64,000 nt of DNA from Plotosus lineatus. Its lineage: Eukaryota; Chordata; Actinopteri; Siluriformes; Plotosidae. Of the stretch, positions 34,435-46,057 are shown piece after piece. The stretch covers positions 15,878,782-15,942,781 of the forward strand of contig CM045745.1 in assembly GCA_024760905.1 (NCBI GenBank), read 5' to 3'. Numbering within the stretch: the first letter of the stretch is position 1; every line of letters starts with the position of its first letter. The notes beneath the pieces were generated by a model. The model was not told where the DNA came from. It ran no database searches and saw nothing but the letters and a program-made list of their open reading frames with translations. The position numbers were made by a program, and so were the translations under genes.

Positions 34435-36440
34435 CTCGGAGCACTCAAATTCTGACCCATATGGAACCTTTCTACTTCACTCAATCAAACCCATGTTCAT
34501 AGCAATTACTGTAATATCATCAGACACTTTAATTCCACTTGGAAATGAGATCAGAAAATCAAAGTCAAACCTTTTCCCCTTATAAAAATCATTATCATTT
34601 TATTTTGTTTTAGTCTCCTTTACACACTTGGGTGTTCTCCAGAACAGAGGGAAGGTTTACTGGAAGGAGACAGAAGGAGAAACATGTGGAGTTACTTTGG
34701 AGATAAACCGGTTCCTCCAGCGGTGGAAAAACGTAACTATTATTAGTGCATTTCGCAACATTTGTAAAACGTGTCATGAGCATCTATTATCCCTGGAATT
34801 TTGACTGTTTGCCCTTTAAACTTTAGCAGTGGGGATGAAAATCAAAGTTGTTCATCAAAGCTGTTACTAGAACTATAAAAAACAGATTGGAGGTTTTAAT
34901 TTCAGGCCAAATGACTATAATATAGATATTGGCACTTGGAAAGAAACAAGATCCAAAAGAATCTGAAAACTGAGCAAGTTCAAATCTAATCTAACAGAAT
35001 TCCGAGCAACTACATTCCAGTGCCGTAATTCAATATACTGTATGTTATACACTGTCTGGTAAAGCGGCGGATAAAAAGTCCAAACCGTGCTACTTCTTCA
35101 CCATCACCTTATAGAAGATGATATTTTTAATTGTATCAAGCTGCCGTCAGAACAGAACCTTCCACTCATGACTCTAGCAGCACGTTTCATCCCCGAAAAG
35201 CAGAAAACTGCACAGCTTATCTCCAGTGATAAATGATTGCTGCACCTGCTTCCGGTCGGAGATAGAATCAGTCAGTGACAATTAAAAAAAATTAGCAATT
35301 AGTATGCGAATAAGGCGGCGAGAAGATAGAAGATAGATTCTCCTCAAACAATCACAGAAGAGTTTGCAGGAAAGGATGAGGTAGAGTTAAAATGGAATTT
35401 GGGAACTGTGTAATGTCTCTATTTAAAAAAAAAAAAAAAAAAAAAAGCTGGTAATATTTCAGGCAACATTCCACATGATTGATAGTAATCGACTCTGCAG
35501 ACTGTTCCAGTCAAAGCAGAACACTAGGAGACCAGTAAATCTGAGAGTAATTGAACGGCTCGTTGGTCTGAAGGATGGAGATGGATGGCTCAATGATAAC
35601 CCCCACTGACTACTGACTTTATGTGTGGGGGTCCATTAGCATAACCAAGGATTTGAACGAACACACACACACACACACACACACATTTGCTTCATATGCA
35701 TGCCGTCCATAGTGCACATTATATATATATATATTAATATATACAGTAGCGCATACACACAGCCCATGTTGAACTGTCACTGTATCATAAGGAAAGACCG
35801 TGGTGTGTACGGTGTGTATATGTTTGTTAAGCCAAAGCCTGGATATCCATCACCACTTCTTCCACCTTCACTTTCTTTATAGACTCCCAAGCACCTTTTT
35901 TTTTTTTTTTTTTTTTGGGGGGGGGGGGGTGTACATATACAGAGCACACAGAGGAAACCAGGGTTTTTGTTTCTGTACCCTTTGACCCCACGAGTCCATC
36001 AATAACCTGGGAGGAGTGGCAGGAGAGGGAGGGCGGCCTTCCCCATCCATCTTTATTTGAAGAGAGGAGAACGTGCGTTCGCTGTCTCTCCTCTCTTCCC
36101 CTATCACTCCATCTTCTCCCTTGCTGCACTTTCACCCTTCATCTCCCTCCCTCTCATCCATCTCCCCTGTCATGTCTCCCAACAGAGATCCAGCCTCCAG
36201 TGTGTCTTTATATTCTCGACTCGTACGAATCAGATATTAATACAACTACAACACGTAAAGTTGAGACGTATATACAAATATTCACGTGCTTGAGGAAACA
36301 CTTCAGAAAAAGTGTCGGGGAACTTGAGTGTCGATAATCTTCTTATAGTTCCATAAATCTGCTGCGGAAATTAGTATCAGTGTTTGGACTAACTGAGAAA
36401 GAGAAAATTTTAAAACATATTTTTAATTCTTATCTAATAA
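34435..36440. other. Intergenic stretch, mostly unassigned
   Basis: Contains an A-run (35424-35445), an AC run (35660-35685) and a T/G homopolymer pair (35898-35929). No gene was recognised on either strand. Short open frames in 35800-36340 overlap on both strands and show no family motif. Confidence 0.55.
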
Positions 36441-36504
36441 TAATAATAATAATAATAACAATAATAATTGCTCATTTGTTGAAAGACTTAATTCTACTAT
36501 GATC

Positions 36505-36775
36505 AGGGGTTAGTCTGCAGCCTATTTCAGCTGACACCAGGCAAAGGTGTAGTTCACCCTGGACAGCTCACCAGCCCATTCACACTCACACTTGGGGGCA
36601 ATTTTAAACAGACAGTTCACCCAATGTGCAGATCTTTTGACTGCAGGAGGAAACCGACTTAAGCCCGGTGAGAACATGCAAACTCCACACAGAAACCCCT
36701 GAACCTGGGAGTACAATCCAGGACCGTTTTTGCTGTTAGGTCGACATGCCAGACACTACACCTTGGTGTCATCCT
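36505..36775 (-). mobile_element. SINE-2 copy
   Basis: rc of GGAGGAAACCGACTTAAGCC, GAACATGCAAACTCCACACA and CACCCTGGACAGCTCACCAG. Its extreme tail is missing. Confidence 0.75.
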
Positions 36776-36807
36776 TAATAAATGAATAAAGTTAATAATT
36801 GTGTAGT

Positions 36808-37307
36808 CCGGTGTGATGTGCGATAGGAGAGTGTCAGCAAGAATGAAGGGAAAAGTGTACAAGACGGTGGTGAGGCCAGCGATGTTGTATGGGTTAGAAA
36901 CAGTGGCGCTGAGGAAAAGGCAGGAGGCAGAGCTGGAGGTAGCGGAGATGAAAATGTTGAGGTTCTCTCTGGGAGTAACGAGGATGGATAGGATCAGAAA
37001 TGAGTATATCAGAGGGACAGCCCATGTAAGATGTTTTGGAGACAAAGTCAGAGAGGCTAGATTGAGATGGTTTGGACATGTACAGAGGAGAGATAGTGAG
37101 TATATTGGTAATAGGATGCTGAGGTTGGAACTACCAGGCAGAAGGCCTCGAGGAAGACCAAAGAAGAGATTTATGGATGTGGTGAAGGAAGACATGAAGG
37201 TTGTTGGAGTCAGAAAAGAAGATGCGGAGGACAGGGTGAGGTGGAGGCGGATGATTTGCTGTGGCGACCCCTGAAGGGAGCAGCCGAAAGTAAAAGAAGA
37301 AAGAAGA
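36808..37307 (+). mobile_element. 5'-truncated RTE LINE fragment (3' 500 bp)
   Basis: The same family and 3' tail as the copy at 26465-27119, beginning within the SGVMCDRRVSARMKGKVYK region and open for 153 codons. The tail is followed by AAAGTAAAAGAAGAAAGAAG. It is flanked on the left by a SINE-2 copy and on the right directly by another SINE-2 copy. Confidence 0.88.
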
Positions 37308-37311
37308 ATGG

Positions 37312-37632
37312 GTGGCATGCTGGCGTATTGTTCAGCACGTTCACCTCGGAGCAGGAATGCTTGGGTTCGATTCCTGTTTCTGTGTGGAGTTTGCATGTTC
37401 TCCCTGTGCTCGTGTGGGTTTCCTCCAGGCACTCCAGTTTCATCCGACAGTCCAAAAACATGCACATTAGGCATAAGGCAATAATTTTTAACTGGGTGTT
37501 CCAAATCACCCCAAGGTGCGAGTGTATGAATGGTTGTATGAGTGTGGCCCTGAAGTGGCTTGGCAAGCTGTCCATAGGCGCCTGCCTCCAAGCAACTCGA
37601 ATTAGGATTTAAAGGTTTAGAAGATGAATGAT
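37312..37632 (+). mobile_element. SINE-2 copy
   Basis: GGGTGGCATGCTGGCGTATT head, B box GGTTCGATTCC, GTGTGGAGTTTGCATGTTCT, CGTGTGGGTTTCCTCCAGGC, and a tail ending AGAAGATGAATGA. It follows an RTE 3' end directly. Confidence 0.8.
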
Positions 37633-37854
37633 TTCTGTATAGGGTATTTTTAATGGTTTAAAACTCCATGTTCGTGGGTACTTAGGTTTTCAAACTGAGC
37701 TTTGTAACACACTGTCAGGGGATCTGCAACTTATGGTTGTTGATGTTACAGGAGAGAAAGTCAGCACCAAATATTACCGCGATGTGTGATCACAGCAAAG
37801 TGCTAAAATGGTCTGGTGAGCTAGCTGCTCAGGGTGTACTGTAACCCCGGGTGT

Positions 37855-38085
37855 ACTCTGCCCCTGGCCAGCTAACTGGGTTATCAAAGGATGGCCATGT
37901 CTCCCACTGTCTATGATGAGAGGCATGTAAAAGAACCATTGCTGACTTTCATCAAGAGTAGGCTGCATAGGCCTGGTGAGCTGTCCAGGGTGTACTCTGC
38001 CCTCGCCCAGAGTCCACTGAGATGGGCGCCAGCCCTAATTATGATTCAGTAGTTCAAAAAAAGAATAGATTAAATGAATGAACAG
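37855..38085 (+). mobile_element. 5'-truncated SINE-1, ATGAATGA-type tail
   Basis: Body (GCTAACTGGGTTATCAAAGG, CTCCCACTGTCTATGATGAG) followed by the second tail type. A loose duplicate of the GTGTACTCTGCCC segment precedes it. Confidence 0.75.
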
Positions 38086-38162
38086 AAAAGTAGGAATGGA
38101 AAGTCAGAAATGGTTGATTTTGAAATATTGAAGAGCCAAGCTGAGCTTTAAAATAATACCAC

Positions 38163-39312
38163 ATTTGTGAGGCACTCCACAGAATGTAAGTACTTGTCGC
38201 AAGTGACGTATGGTGCTTGTGAGAAAAAGCCGGCTTATCCGGATTTCCGATCTTTCAAGTGAGCAAGTGGTGGTGAATACAATGGTACCTGGCTTTATGA
38301 AAGTCTCACCAAACGAAAAATTCAGGTTACGAAACGCATTTTCCTAAAATTTTTGTCTCTGGATATGAAACAAGTTCCATCTTAAAAATTCAAAGGCACC
38401 ATTCAAACAATCGAACAATGAGTTGCTTTCCGATTGGTTGTCTCCCAACACCCTGCCCCGCTGGCCTCCCATTGGCTAGGCGGGAGCTGAAACTCCATAA
38501 TACAGGACTGTACCCATAATGCTTTTCGCGTGCCTTCGACCCATTGTTCGACACACACGCGTGAAGGACAGTTGTACTGCTGGTTTGTGAGTTTTTTTGA
38601 GTGTGCTTATTGCAGAGTTATTTTTCGTTATTAATCATGAGCACCAAGAAAGTGATTCCCGGTGAGACTGAAAAGAAGAACTGGGCTCTGTTATCAATAA
38701 AAGTAAAACAGGAGATGATAAAAAATATGAAAGTGGGATTTGGTTGAGTGAAATCGCAAAGGAGTTTGGCCGAAACCCGTCTACAATCAGGACAATATTG
38801 AAGCAGAAGGAGGCATTAAAAGCGGAGATACAGTGACGGAGGCGATTATTTCGGAAACAGCAACCGCCATATTTAGTGACCTCGTGAAGGAGGATGGGAG
38901 TGAGGGTTCTTCAGACCAGCAACCCCCGGACTGTAAAGCGTCTCATGGGTGGTTCGAGAGATTTTAAAAAAGGTAAATAATTTTCTTTTACTCTTAACAC
39001 GTATTTCATACAAAATTGGTGTACTTTTATAATTTTTAAAGTGTTTATGGGGTAGTCTTGGGAGCCTTGGAACAAATCACGCGTTTTACATGTAAAATGC
39101 GGTTCAACTTACGAAAACTCCAGGTTACGAAAAAAAGGCGCTGGAACGGATTCATTTCGTAAAAGTGAGGTACCACTGTATAAAGGTTTAGTTCTCAACC
39201 TTCACTTACTCACTTGAAAGATCGGAAGTCCGAATAAGCCGCGCTTTGTCTCACAAGCACCATACGTCACTTGCGACAAGTGCCTATATTCAGTGGAACG
39301 CCGCACATTTTA
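38163..39312. mobile_element. Foldback MITE with ~100-bp arms, split by a Tigger-like insertion
   Basis: The left arm 38163-38279 and right arm 39180-39312 are inverted copies. ACTTGTCGCAAGTGACGTAT and GGTGCTTGTGAGA are in one arm and their exact complement in the other, as are CCGATCTTTCAAGTGAG and its complement. The Tigger-like element 38280-39178 sits at a TA in the short loop. A related arm (GAGGCGCTCCACCGAATGTA, GGCGCTTGTCGCA) occurs at 63665-63700. Confidence 0.85.
38280..39178 (+). mobile_element. Tigger/pogo-like transposon with transposase relic, inside a foldback MITE
   Basis: An 899-bp element with TIRs CAATGGTACCTGGCTTTATG and rc AGTGAGGTACCACTG, flanked by TA. It retains part of a transposase. 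MSTKKVIPGETEKKNW begins at 38638. After a frameshift, KYESGIWLSEIAKEFGRNPS and TIRTIL give the CENP-B-type helix-turn-helix (38723-38815). DCKASHGWFERF lies in another frame near 38930-38965, followed by a stop. This pattern is that of Tigger/pogo N-terminal DNA-binding domains. The catalytic domain is absent. Confidence 0.88.
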
Positions 39313-41290
39313 TAATATATTTGTTTAAATTTGGTGTAACTGATAAAAACTTGCTGGGAATTTTATGGAGTTTTAGTGTGCAACATTAGAGAAAATCATG
39401 TTTAAACTTCAACAAAGTATTTAATAATTTCTGGTTTTTATTATATATCATTTTGCTGTGATGGGTCACAATTGTTAGTGAGAATACGTGACCGATCACT
39501 TGAATTGAATTTGTTTAATTCAACCTCAAGTCTATAAAATAAGTTTAACCCAGGCACAGAAATGACCGCGAATAAGTAACTCTGTACCTGAGATTTAAAT
39601 TTGTGGATGATGATCTAAAGGGTTTTGTTCACAATAAAAAAAGGGACCCTGGCGGAAGGCCCCTGCTTGAGGACACACTTCCCAACATTTAGAATTGACT
39701 TGCTATGAATTTATTAAACAAAACACCTTCTCTTCAGTGTGCTGTATGGAGAACGAGGTCAGACGAGATTTAAATCCATTTATCCATGAGGAGGAATATA
39801 AACTACATGCTGCTGATTCCGAGTTTTTATCTTCGTTATCTCTCGCAGCGCTGTGTATGTAAAAACAGTGTCTAATCCGCTAGTGTCTGGGCTTTCATCT
39901 GAGCCGCGCACACAAACCTACAGCAGGTACTTCCGTCCCCAGCTTATGAACGCACACACACACACCTGTGGTTATTTTAAGCCTCTTCCTTTTGAGACAA
40001 GGACTCGAGAGAGAACATATTATCAGCTTTGCCTTCACTGAAAAAATCAGCATCTGAAGATTTTTGCCTACTAAGTGTGTGTTCAGCATTCTGCACACGA
40101 CATTGTTTAGGTTGTACCTTCCCTTTTCAAGAAGGTCATGACAGGCGATGACCTCTCCTGACCTTTGAGAGCTTCACTACTGTGATGGAAACTCATCTGT
40201 TGAACCCACATTACCGAAGCCCATAGTATAACACAAGTCTAGAAATAAATATATAGGCCTGCTAGCATGAACAAAATTCAACAGTTTGCTATTTCTGTTT
40301 TTTAGGGACCGTCCAGTCCGCCTCCAGAACGGAAAAAGACTGTTACAGTGTCATCTCTTTTCTGTAACTGTGTACGTCTGAAGTTCATCTCTCTGTCCTG
40401 CTCATCTCATCCTGCTTTGGCAGTGCCAGCATCCTCATACGATATCCAGAGCTGCATTTGTAAACAGTAACTCTGAGTCAGACAGGGGTCACATGCTGAG
40501 AAAGATCCACCACAGGAACACATGTGAATTAATATGGGGGGAGGGGAGGGGCTAGAATGCATTATTCCTCTTAAACAATGAATGATGTGTGTTTGTAAAC
40601 AGCGCATCTGACTCATAGAGAAGTCACATAACAAGAAAAGAAGTTAGTTTAGGAACATGTGTGAGTTCCTTTTCAAGAATCTCACCAAGCCAGGAAGTAC
40701 AGAATAAACAATATTTTTTTTTTTTTTTTTTTTTTTTGCTTGCTTGAAAGTAAACGCATGGGGAAATTTCTGTAAGCCAAAGTGTTTCTCAGAAATACAG
40801 CGTAATAAATGTTAGAATGAAACTGTAAGAGAAAGAAGCATCGCAACTGCTGACAAAATTCACATGGATTTCCTCTTCACTTTCAGCGGTTGAGTTGAAG
40901 CATGACATTCTCATGTCTTAACATGTCATTGGGAACTCCAGAATGCTTGGGGTCATTTGTAAGTCATATTTAAAATAAGCTTTCTGTTTAGTTTCACAAT
41001 AATAAATTCATCTCATACATAAAAGACAGTTTTACTCCACTGAAGAATGTGATATGGTGGGAATTTATTTTATGGAACCTACTTTCTTTTCTCATTTTGA
41101 CCTGTTTCCATTTGGATCGTTAAGGCACATATCCGCGTAACTTTTCTGAGCATGAAAAAAACTATAAATCTGTGTATATCAGCCCAGACACACGTTCAGA
41201 GCAGTGCCTATAAAAACCAACCTGCAAACGCATGGCTCAAAGACACTGATAATGATGATCTAATCAGCGATCAGTGTACGACCTTTTCAT
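39313..41290. other. Intergenic stretch without recognised repeats
   Basis: About 2 kb between a foldback MITE and a Tigger-like element. It has only a T-run (40712-40737) and a short AC run. No exon, RNA gene or transposon signature could be read on either strand. Confidence 0.6.
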
Positions 41291-41293
41291 ATA

Positions 41294-41799
41294 CAGTGGT
41301 ACCTCACCTGACGATAGTGCCAGCAAACAAAAAATCCAGGTTCCGAAAAACATTTAAAAATTTTTTTTTGTCTCTGTAGACGAAACAAGTTCTCCTTACA
41401 AAAGGCGCTAAACGCGCCATTCAAACATTAAAAGCGCCATTCAAACATTCAAACAATGCACGAGCTGCTCTCCCATTGACTATCTTCCAACATCCCGCCC
41501 CGCTGGCCTCCCATTAGCTAGGAGGGATGACACAGCTCCCTACTATTGGCTACTATGGAGCACCTATAATGCTTTTCGTGTAAAGGACAGAGTTACTGTT
41601 GTTTCATGAGTTTTTCGAGTGTGCTCATTGCAACTTTATCTTTTGGCTCAGGCTTTTAACCTTGCATAAACATTTGTAAGATTGTAACTCTGCTAAGAAG
41701 ACATGATCAACACATGCACACACGCACACACACACACACACACACACGATCGTGTGACTCCCAGTGCAAGTGAAAAGAAGAAATGGGAATCACACGAGC

Positions 41800-41830
<31 letters not shown>

Positions 41831-42172
41831 ACTGTGTTGATCACATCATCTTAGCAGCGTTATAATCAGCACGCACGCACACACACACTCATGTGATTCC
41901 CAGTGCGAGTGAAAACAAGTGGGCTCGTGACATGTGGTTGAGTGATATTGCAAAGGAACATGGCCAAACCCATCTACCATCGGTACGATATTGAATGAGA
42001 AGGAGGCCTTAAAAGGTCTGCTTTTATCATTTTTAAAAGGTTTATGGGGTAGTTTTGGGGGCCTTGGAACAAATCACACGTTTTACATGTAAAATGCGGT
42101 TCAATTTACGAAAAATCCAGGTTCCGAAAAAGGTTCTGGAACGGACTACTTTCGTAAGGTGAGGTACCACTG
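41294..42172 (+). mobile_element. Tigger/pogo-like non-autonomous transposon
   Basis: 879 bp between CAGTGGTACCTCACCTGACG and rc GTAAGGTGAGGTACCACTG, with TA flanks. Remnants of the helix-turn-helix (WLSDIAKEHGQTH) are near 41937. One CCAAT-type unit and CA/GT repeats (41718-41747, 41800-41823) are present. Confidence 0.85.
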
Positions 42173-42274
42173 TAACAGAAGTATTGAGGGCTTTTTCATA
42201 AGGTGAAGAGATACATTGAATAACACCATATTTCTTGTTATATACTAGATACTTGCTAAAGTATTGTGTCCCCT

Positions 42275-42376
42275 TGCTAAAGGGTTGTGTCAGGCAGGGT
42301 ATCCGACGTAAAAACGTATGCCAAATCAAACGTGCAAATCAGATGATTCGCTGTGACGTCCCCTGATAAAGGGAAA
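42275..42376 (+). mobile_element. SINE-1 RTE-type tail fragment
   Basis: Only the 3' part is present: TTGCTAAAGGGTTGTGTCAG, then GGTATCCGACGTAAAAACGT, ATGCCAAATCAAACGTG and CAGATGATTCGCTGTGACG. It lies just past a Tigger-like element. Confidence 0.75.
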
Positions 42377-42749
42377 AATATTTTAAAATATTATCTTGAG
42401 TTGACAATACTTGAATGAAAATTACAGGTGCTCTCCAACTGGCACGATCACTTGGAGAAGGTGGTGTCATTAGTGTTGTGCCACTTTAAAATGGAAAAAT
42501 AAATCAGTTGTCATACTGAAAAACTTGGCAGGAACGATTTGGAGAAAATCCTTCATCTAAAGGATGTACTGGACAAAATTTCAAACCGTGGAAGTAAAGG
42601 ATGAGCGACTTGGTGCCAAATACTACAACACACTCTCAAAGGTCTTCTGGATTCCATATCTTGATAGGTTCAAGATGTTTTGGTGACATAAGTAAGGCCT
42701 GAATGATAGGCAAGTGGTTTCAATGTTATGGCTAAACAGTGTACACGCT

Positions 42750-43078
42750 TTTACATCACTCACTCACTCATTCATGATAAACTATTTAATCCTATTAGGA
42801 CCGCGGGAAGACCAGAGCCTATCTCAGCTAACACTGGGTGAAGGCAGGGTATATACTAAATAGTTTGCCAGACCAGCAAAAGACAACATACACCATAATT
42901 CCCATACTCCCTTTGATCTGAATGTGTACACGCCTAATGTACATGTCTTTCAACTATGGGAGGAAACCAGAGTACCCGGAGGAAACCCATGAGGAGAACA
43001 TGCACACTCCACACAGGAACATCCAAGCCCAGAACTGGAATCTCGAACTTTCTTGCTGTCAAGCTCTTTCTCTCATTC
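42750..43078 (-). mobile_element. SINE-2 copy
   Basis: rc of the tail CACTCACTCATTCATGATAA, body, GGAGGAAACCAGAGTACCCG, GAACATGCACACTCCACACA and the head side CTTTCTTGCTGTCAAGCTC. Confidence 0.8.
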
Positions 43079-43194
43079 ATACTATATGTTTATGTATAAT
43101 ATGTTTATAATTTACAATAAATTTAAAATTTAACATATGTTTGTAAATTACCATGTGTTTCTAATGTGCAATATGTTTATAAATTTGAACATGT

Positions 43195-43368
43195 TCAAAA
43201 GCACGTTCGTGAAAGATTTTGGCCTGACGGAAGAGGAGGAATACCTTCGGAATCGTACGGAAGGACACGGAAGATGACAGAATGACTGAGGAACAACTGA
43301 GGAATGTTGGAGGATGACTGTGGTTTTGCTTCCGCGAGTCTGCAGCGCTCCAGTGAAATGGGGGTATA
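43195..43368. mobile_element. Fragment of the 6450-7212 element family
   Basis: ACGGAAGACACGG-type motifs and the right terminus TCTGCAGCGCTCCAGTGAAA followed by TGGGGGTA match the end of the 6450-7212 element. The minisatellite is absent. Confidence 0.7.
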
Positions 43369-43369
43369 A

Positions 43370-44115
43370 TGTTGCTGAGCCTCGACCCGATCATCTGGAG
43401 CAACAATATCATGGAGATTACATCCTGTGATCAAGACTCAGTGCTCTCTATGGAAATATTAGTGTGTGTGTGAGTGACTGTTTGTGGTCAGTTAGTGTAC
43501 ATAGCTGGATCTAAACGGATAACAATTAGTACTGTACTTGTATTTACTTGATTGAACATTCTTACTGTTAATATCGGTTGAATTTCTATGAATTTTAAAC
43601 TGTTGAATTACTTTGCATTAAAGTAAAGTGAGGATTTTCAAACTTTCCATCCTTTTTGTGTCCAAATTTTTTGCTGGAGATAAAATGTATCAAAATTGTT
43701 CAGTATTTCATTTGAATGTTATTCAGCAGCGAAAAAACTGTTATACAGTTTAACCACACGGGGCAGCCAATCACTTTCACAGAGAAATCAAACTGAATTA
43801 TTTTTCCAAAATAATGGAACAATAACTTTGTTATTTTAGAAATAGACTTTACAAATTCTATCCTGATTTAAATGGATTGGAAAATAGGGCTCAAGTTAAA
43901 AAATCCTGACGTTTCCCCATAACTCTCGTGTCCACAGAATTTATTAGAAATGTGATTCATTTTCATGAATGTGCCTCAACTTGGTGTCTGTGGGATAAGC
44001 TTCATGAAAAGCAGAATGTGGAATGAAAGAGTTTCGGGTCAAGAAGCCACCCAGTAATACAGACAGTACTTCCTTCCTGGATATAAATATTTTCACAGTA
44101 TTTTCATCCTCGGTG
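43370..44115. other. Intergenic stretch, nothing recognised
   Basis: AT-rich sequence with stops in all frames and no repeat family seen elsewhere in the window. Confidence 0.5.
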
Positions 44116-44219
44116 CTTATAGGGCAGGGGTGGCCAACCAGTTAGAGACCAAGAGCCACATTTTTTACTGTATTACCGCAAAGAGCCACATCATACACAT
44201 GAACATCACCCATCCCTTT

Positions 44220-44222
<3 letters not shown>

Positions 44223-44271
<49 letters not shown>
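44223..44271. repeat. AC microsatellite inside an hAT element
   Basis: Uninterrupted AC. Confidence 0.95.
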
Positions 44272-44272
<1 letters not shown>

Positions 44273-44286
44273 CTGCTCAGCCAGAT

Positions 44287-44631
44287 TTATTGTAAATTCA
44301 CACACCAACATGATAAAGTACATCTTTGAAGGTCAGAGTGCAAATGTGATTCAGTAGCCATGTTAATGTCCAATATTCTGTGTACTACTGTGTGGCAGGA
44401 CAGTTGGACGTCTGATACCACTTGTATTAAATGTTTGTCGTTTTCAGAAGGCAAGATTTCAACAACGCCACTGAAGGATTTTATAATGAGCTCTCCTTCA
44501 TTGTATGGCATTTTGACCCGTGTCATTTTCCAAGCCACTTGATACGATGCAAGCGTTACGGTCTCTGAGCGCTTTGTACATTTTTGGAAAAACTGTATGT
44601 GCTTTTCTTCCGGACTTTTCAAAGTGAACAA
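44287..44631 (-). pseudogene. hAT transposase fragment
   Basis: 114 codons, from SPEEKHIQFFQKCTKRSETV to the LHSDLQ motif, then out of frame. The BED zinc finger and the RNase-H-like catalytic core are both missing. Confidence 0.8.
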
Positions 44632-45109
44632 CTTGTGCGTGCGAAGTTCAGTCCCTTTAGGAACTTCCTGGTCGAAGTTAGCATGCAGTGAGCTGAAGCG
44701 GCGCTGAAGATTTCAAGTTTTGAAAAGCACCAATGACGCCTGACCATATAAGGCAGAATGGCTTTACAATACATTAAATAAAAAATAAAAATAAAAAATA
44801 AAAAACTCCCACTCTGTTAAAAATTGTCCTTTATTCATTTTGTTGTGCTTTTTTTTCTGCTATTTTAAGAGCAACTTTGACACAAATTGTTGACTGGAAT
44901 GATCTCGCCCATACTGGGAAGCTTTGCAGTATTTTCATCTCACGCACATAAGCATGTGACAATAATACCATATTGAACTCAAGTGAAGCGAACAAACACA
45001 TTAAAAAAAAAATACAAACTTCGATATGAAGATAAGAGTCGCATGAAACTAGACAAAAGAACCACATGCGGCTCGGAAGCCGTGGGTTGGCCACACCTGA
45101 TATAGGGAA

Positions 45110-46050
45110 TTTTTTTTTTTTACCTTTGATTGCTCATCATCTAATACAAGTCATGACTTGTGTGTAATCCTCCTATGGTGATATTAACCCTGAAGGTTTC
45201 ATTCCCATCTGTTAATATTTAAAAGTGTTAAAATACAGATTAAAAAAATATATTAAATACAAAACCACTGAATTGTAATAAATCCTGTCCATGTCAACTT
45301 AATCCAGTTTCCTGAGTATATGGTTTAAATGTTGGTTCTCTCTTTTTAAAAATTCTAAAATCCAACTTCTTTCATGGAACCTGGAAGAAGTATGTTTAAA
45401 GCCAGTAAGTGCATAGAGTTCTTCAACCACTACCGCGCTGGCCCTTTTCGCTCACTGATCACTCACAAAAAGGATGATGTGCTCAAATGAGTCTCAAAAG
45501 AAAAGTTTTGCCTGACTCACCCACAATATGCAATTACTCCATCACTGTTGTGGACGGTGCTGTTGCTTCTGCAGAACAAGGCAAGTGTAGGAGACAATGG
45601 TCTGTTTGTATACTAGTTCCAGCTCAGTGATATTCTCCATATACAAACACATCCAGAGCAGAGCGGAATGCAAATGTGCAATATAAAGCACTCAGCCTTC
45701 GCAAATTTAGAAAATAACCCACAGTGATGAGGTTGAGGAGGGTTAGGCGTTAGAGCGGGGAACTCATTTCTAAAATCACTGAAACTGTGGACATGATCCA
45801 AGTCCGCCTCATTCTACTGAGTCTCACTGATGGCACTTAACCATTATTTACCAAGTTCGGACGGACTACACCAAGCATGGTAGGAATTGATAGATAATGG
45901 TTAAGTGCACTCATCAAAACCGCGCATTAATTAAAATCTTCAAGATAATCTGCATGAGATTATTGTAGCATAAAATAAACATCACCTCCATTCTGTGTTC
46001 TATGTGTGTGATGCTAGTCGCTAACCACTAACAAAAATCCACAAGTTTAG
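45110..46050. other. Intergenic stretch, nothing recognised
   Basis: Lies between an hAT and a Tigger-like element and is free of the window's repeat families. Confidence 0.5.
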
Positions 46051-46057
46051 CATAATA

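Larger units (their letters stand above)
44125..45099 (-). mobile_element. hAT (Charlie-like) transposon with transposase fragment
   Basis: 975 bp from CAGGGGTGGCCAACC to GGTTGGCCACACCTG, with 8-bp flanks TTATAGGG / ATATAGGG (one mismatch). The minus strand encodes a transposase fragment at 44287-44631: SYQVAWKMTRVKMPYNEGEL, LSCHTVVHRILDINMATESH, LHSDLQ. This is the region preceding the catalytic domain in ZBED/GTF2IRD2-like hAT transposases. An AC array lies at 44223-44270. Confidence 0.88.

Noticed and set aside
33655..34585. Three overlapping plus-strand frames of 245-308 codons
   Set aside because: They are translation of a CT-rich minisatellite in all three frames with no domain; the starts lie in unrelated sequence.
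36057..36337. Short plus-strand frames near 36 kb as a possible exon
   Set aside because: No family motif, no convincing splice pair, and equally open frames on the other strand.
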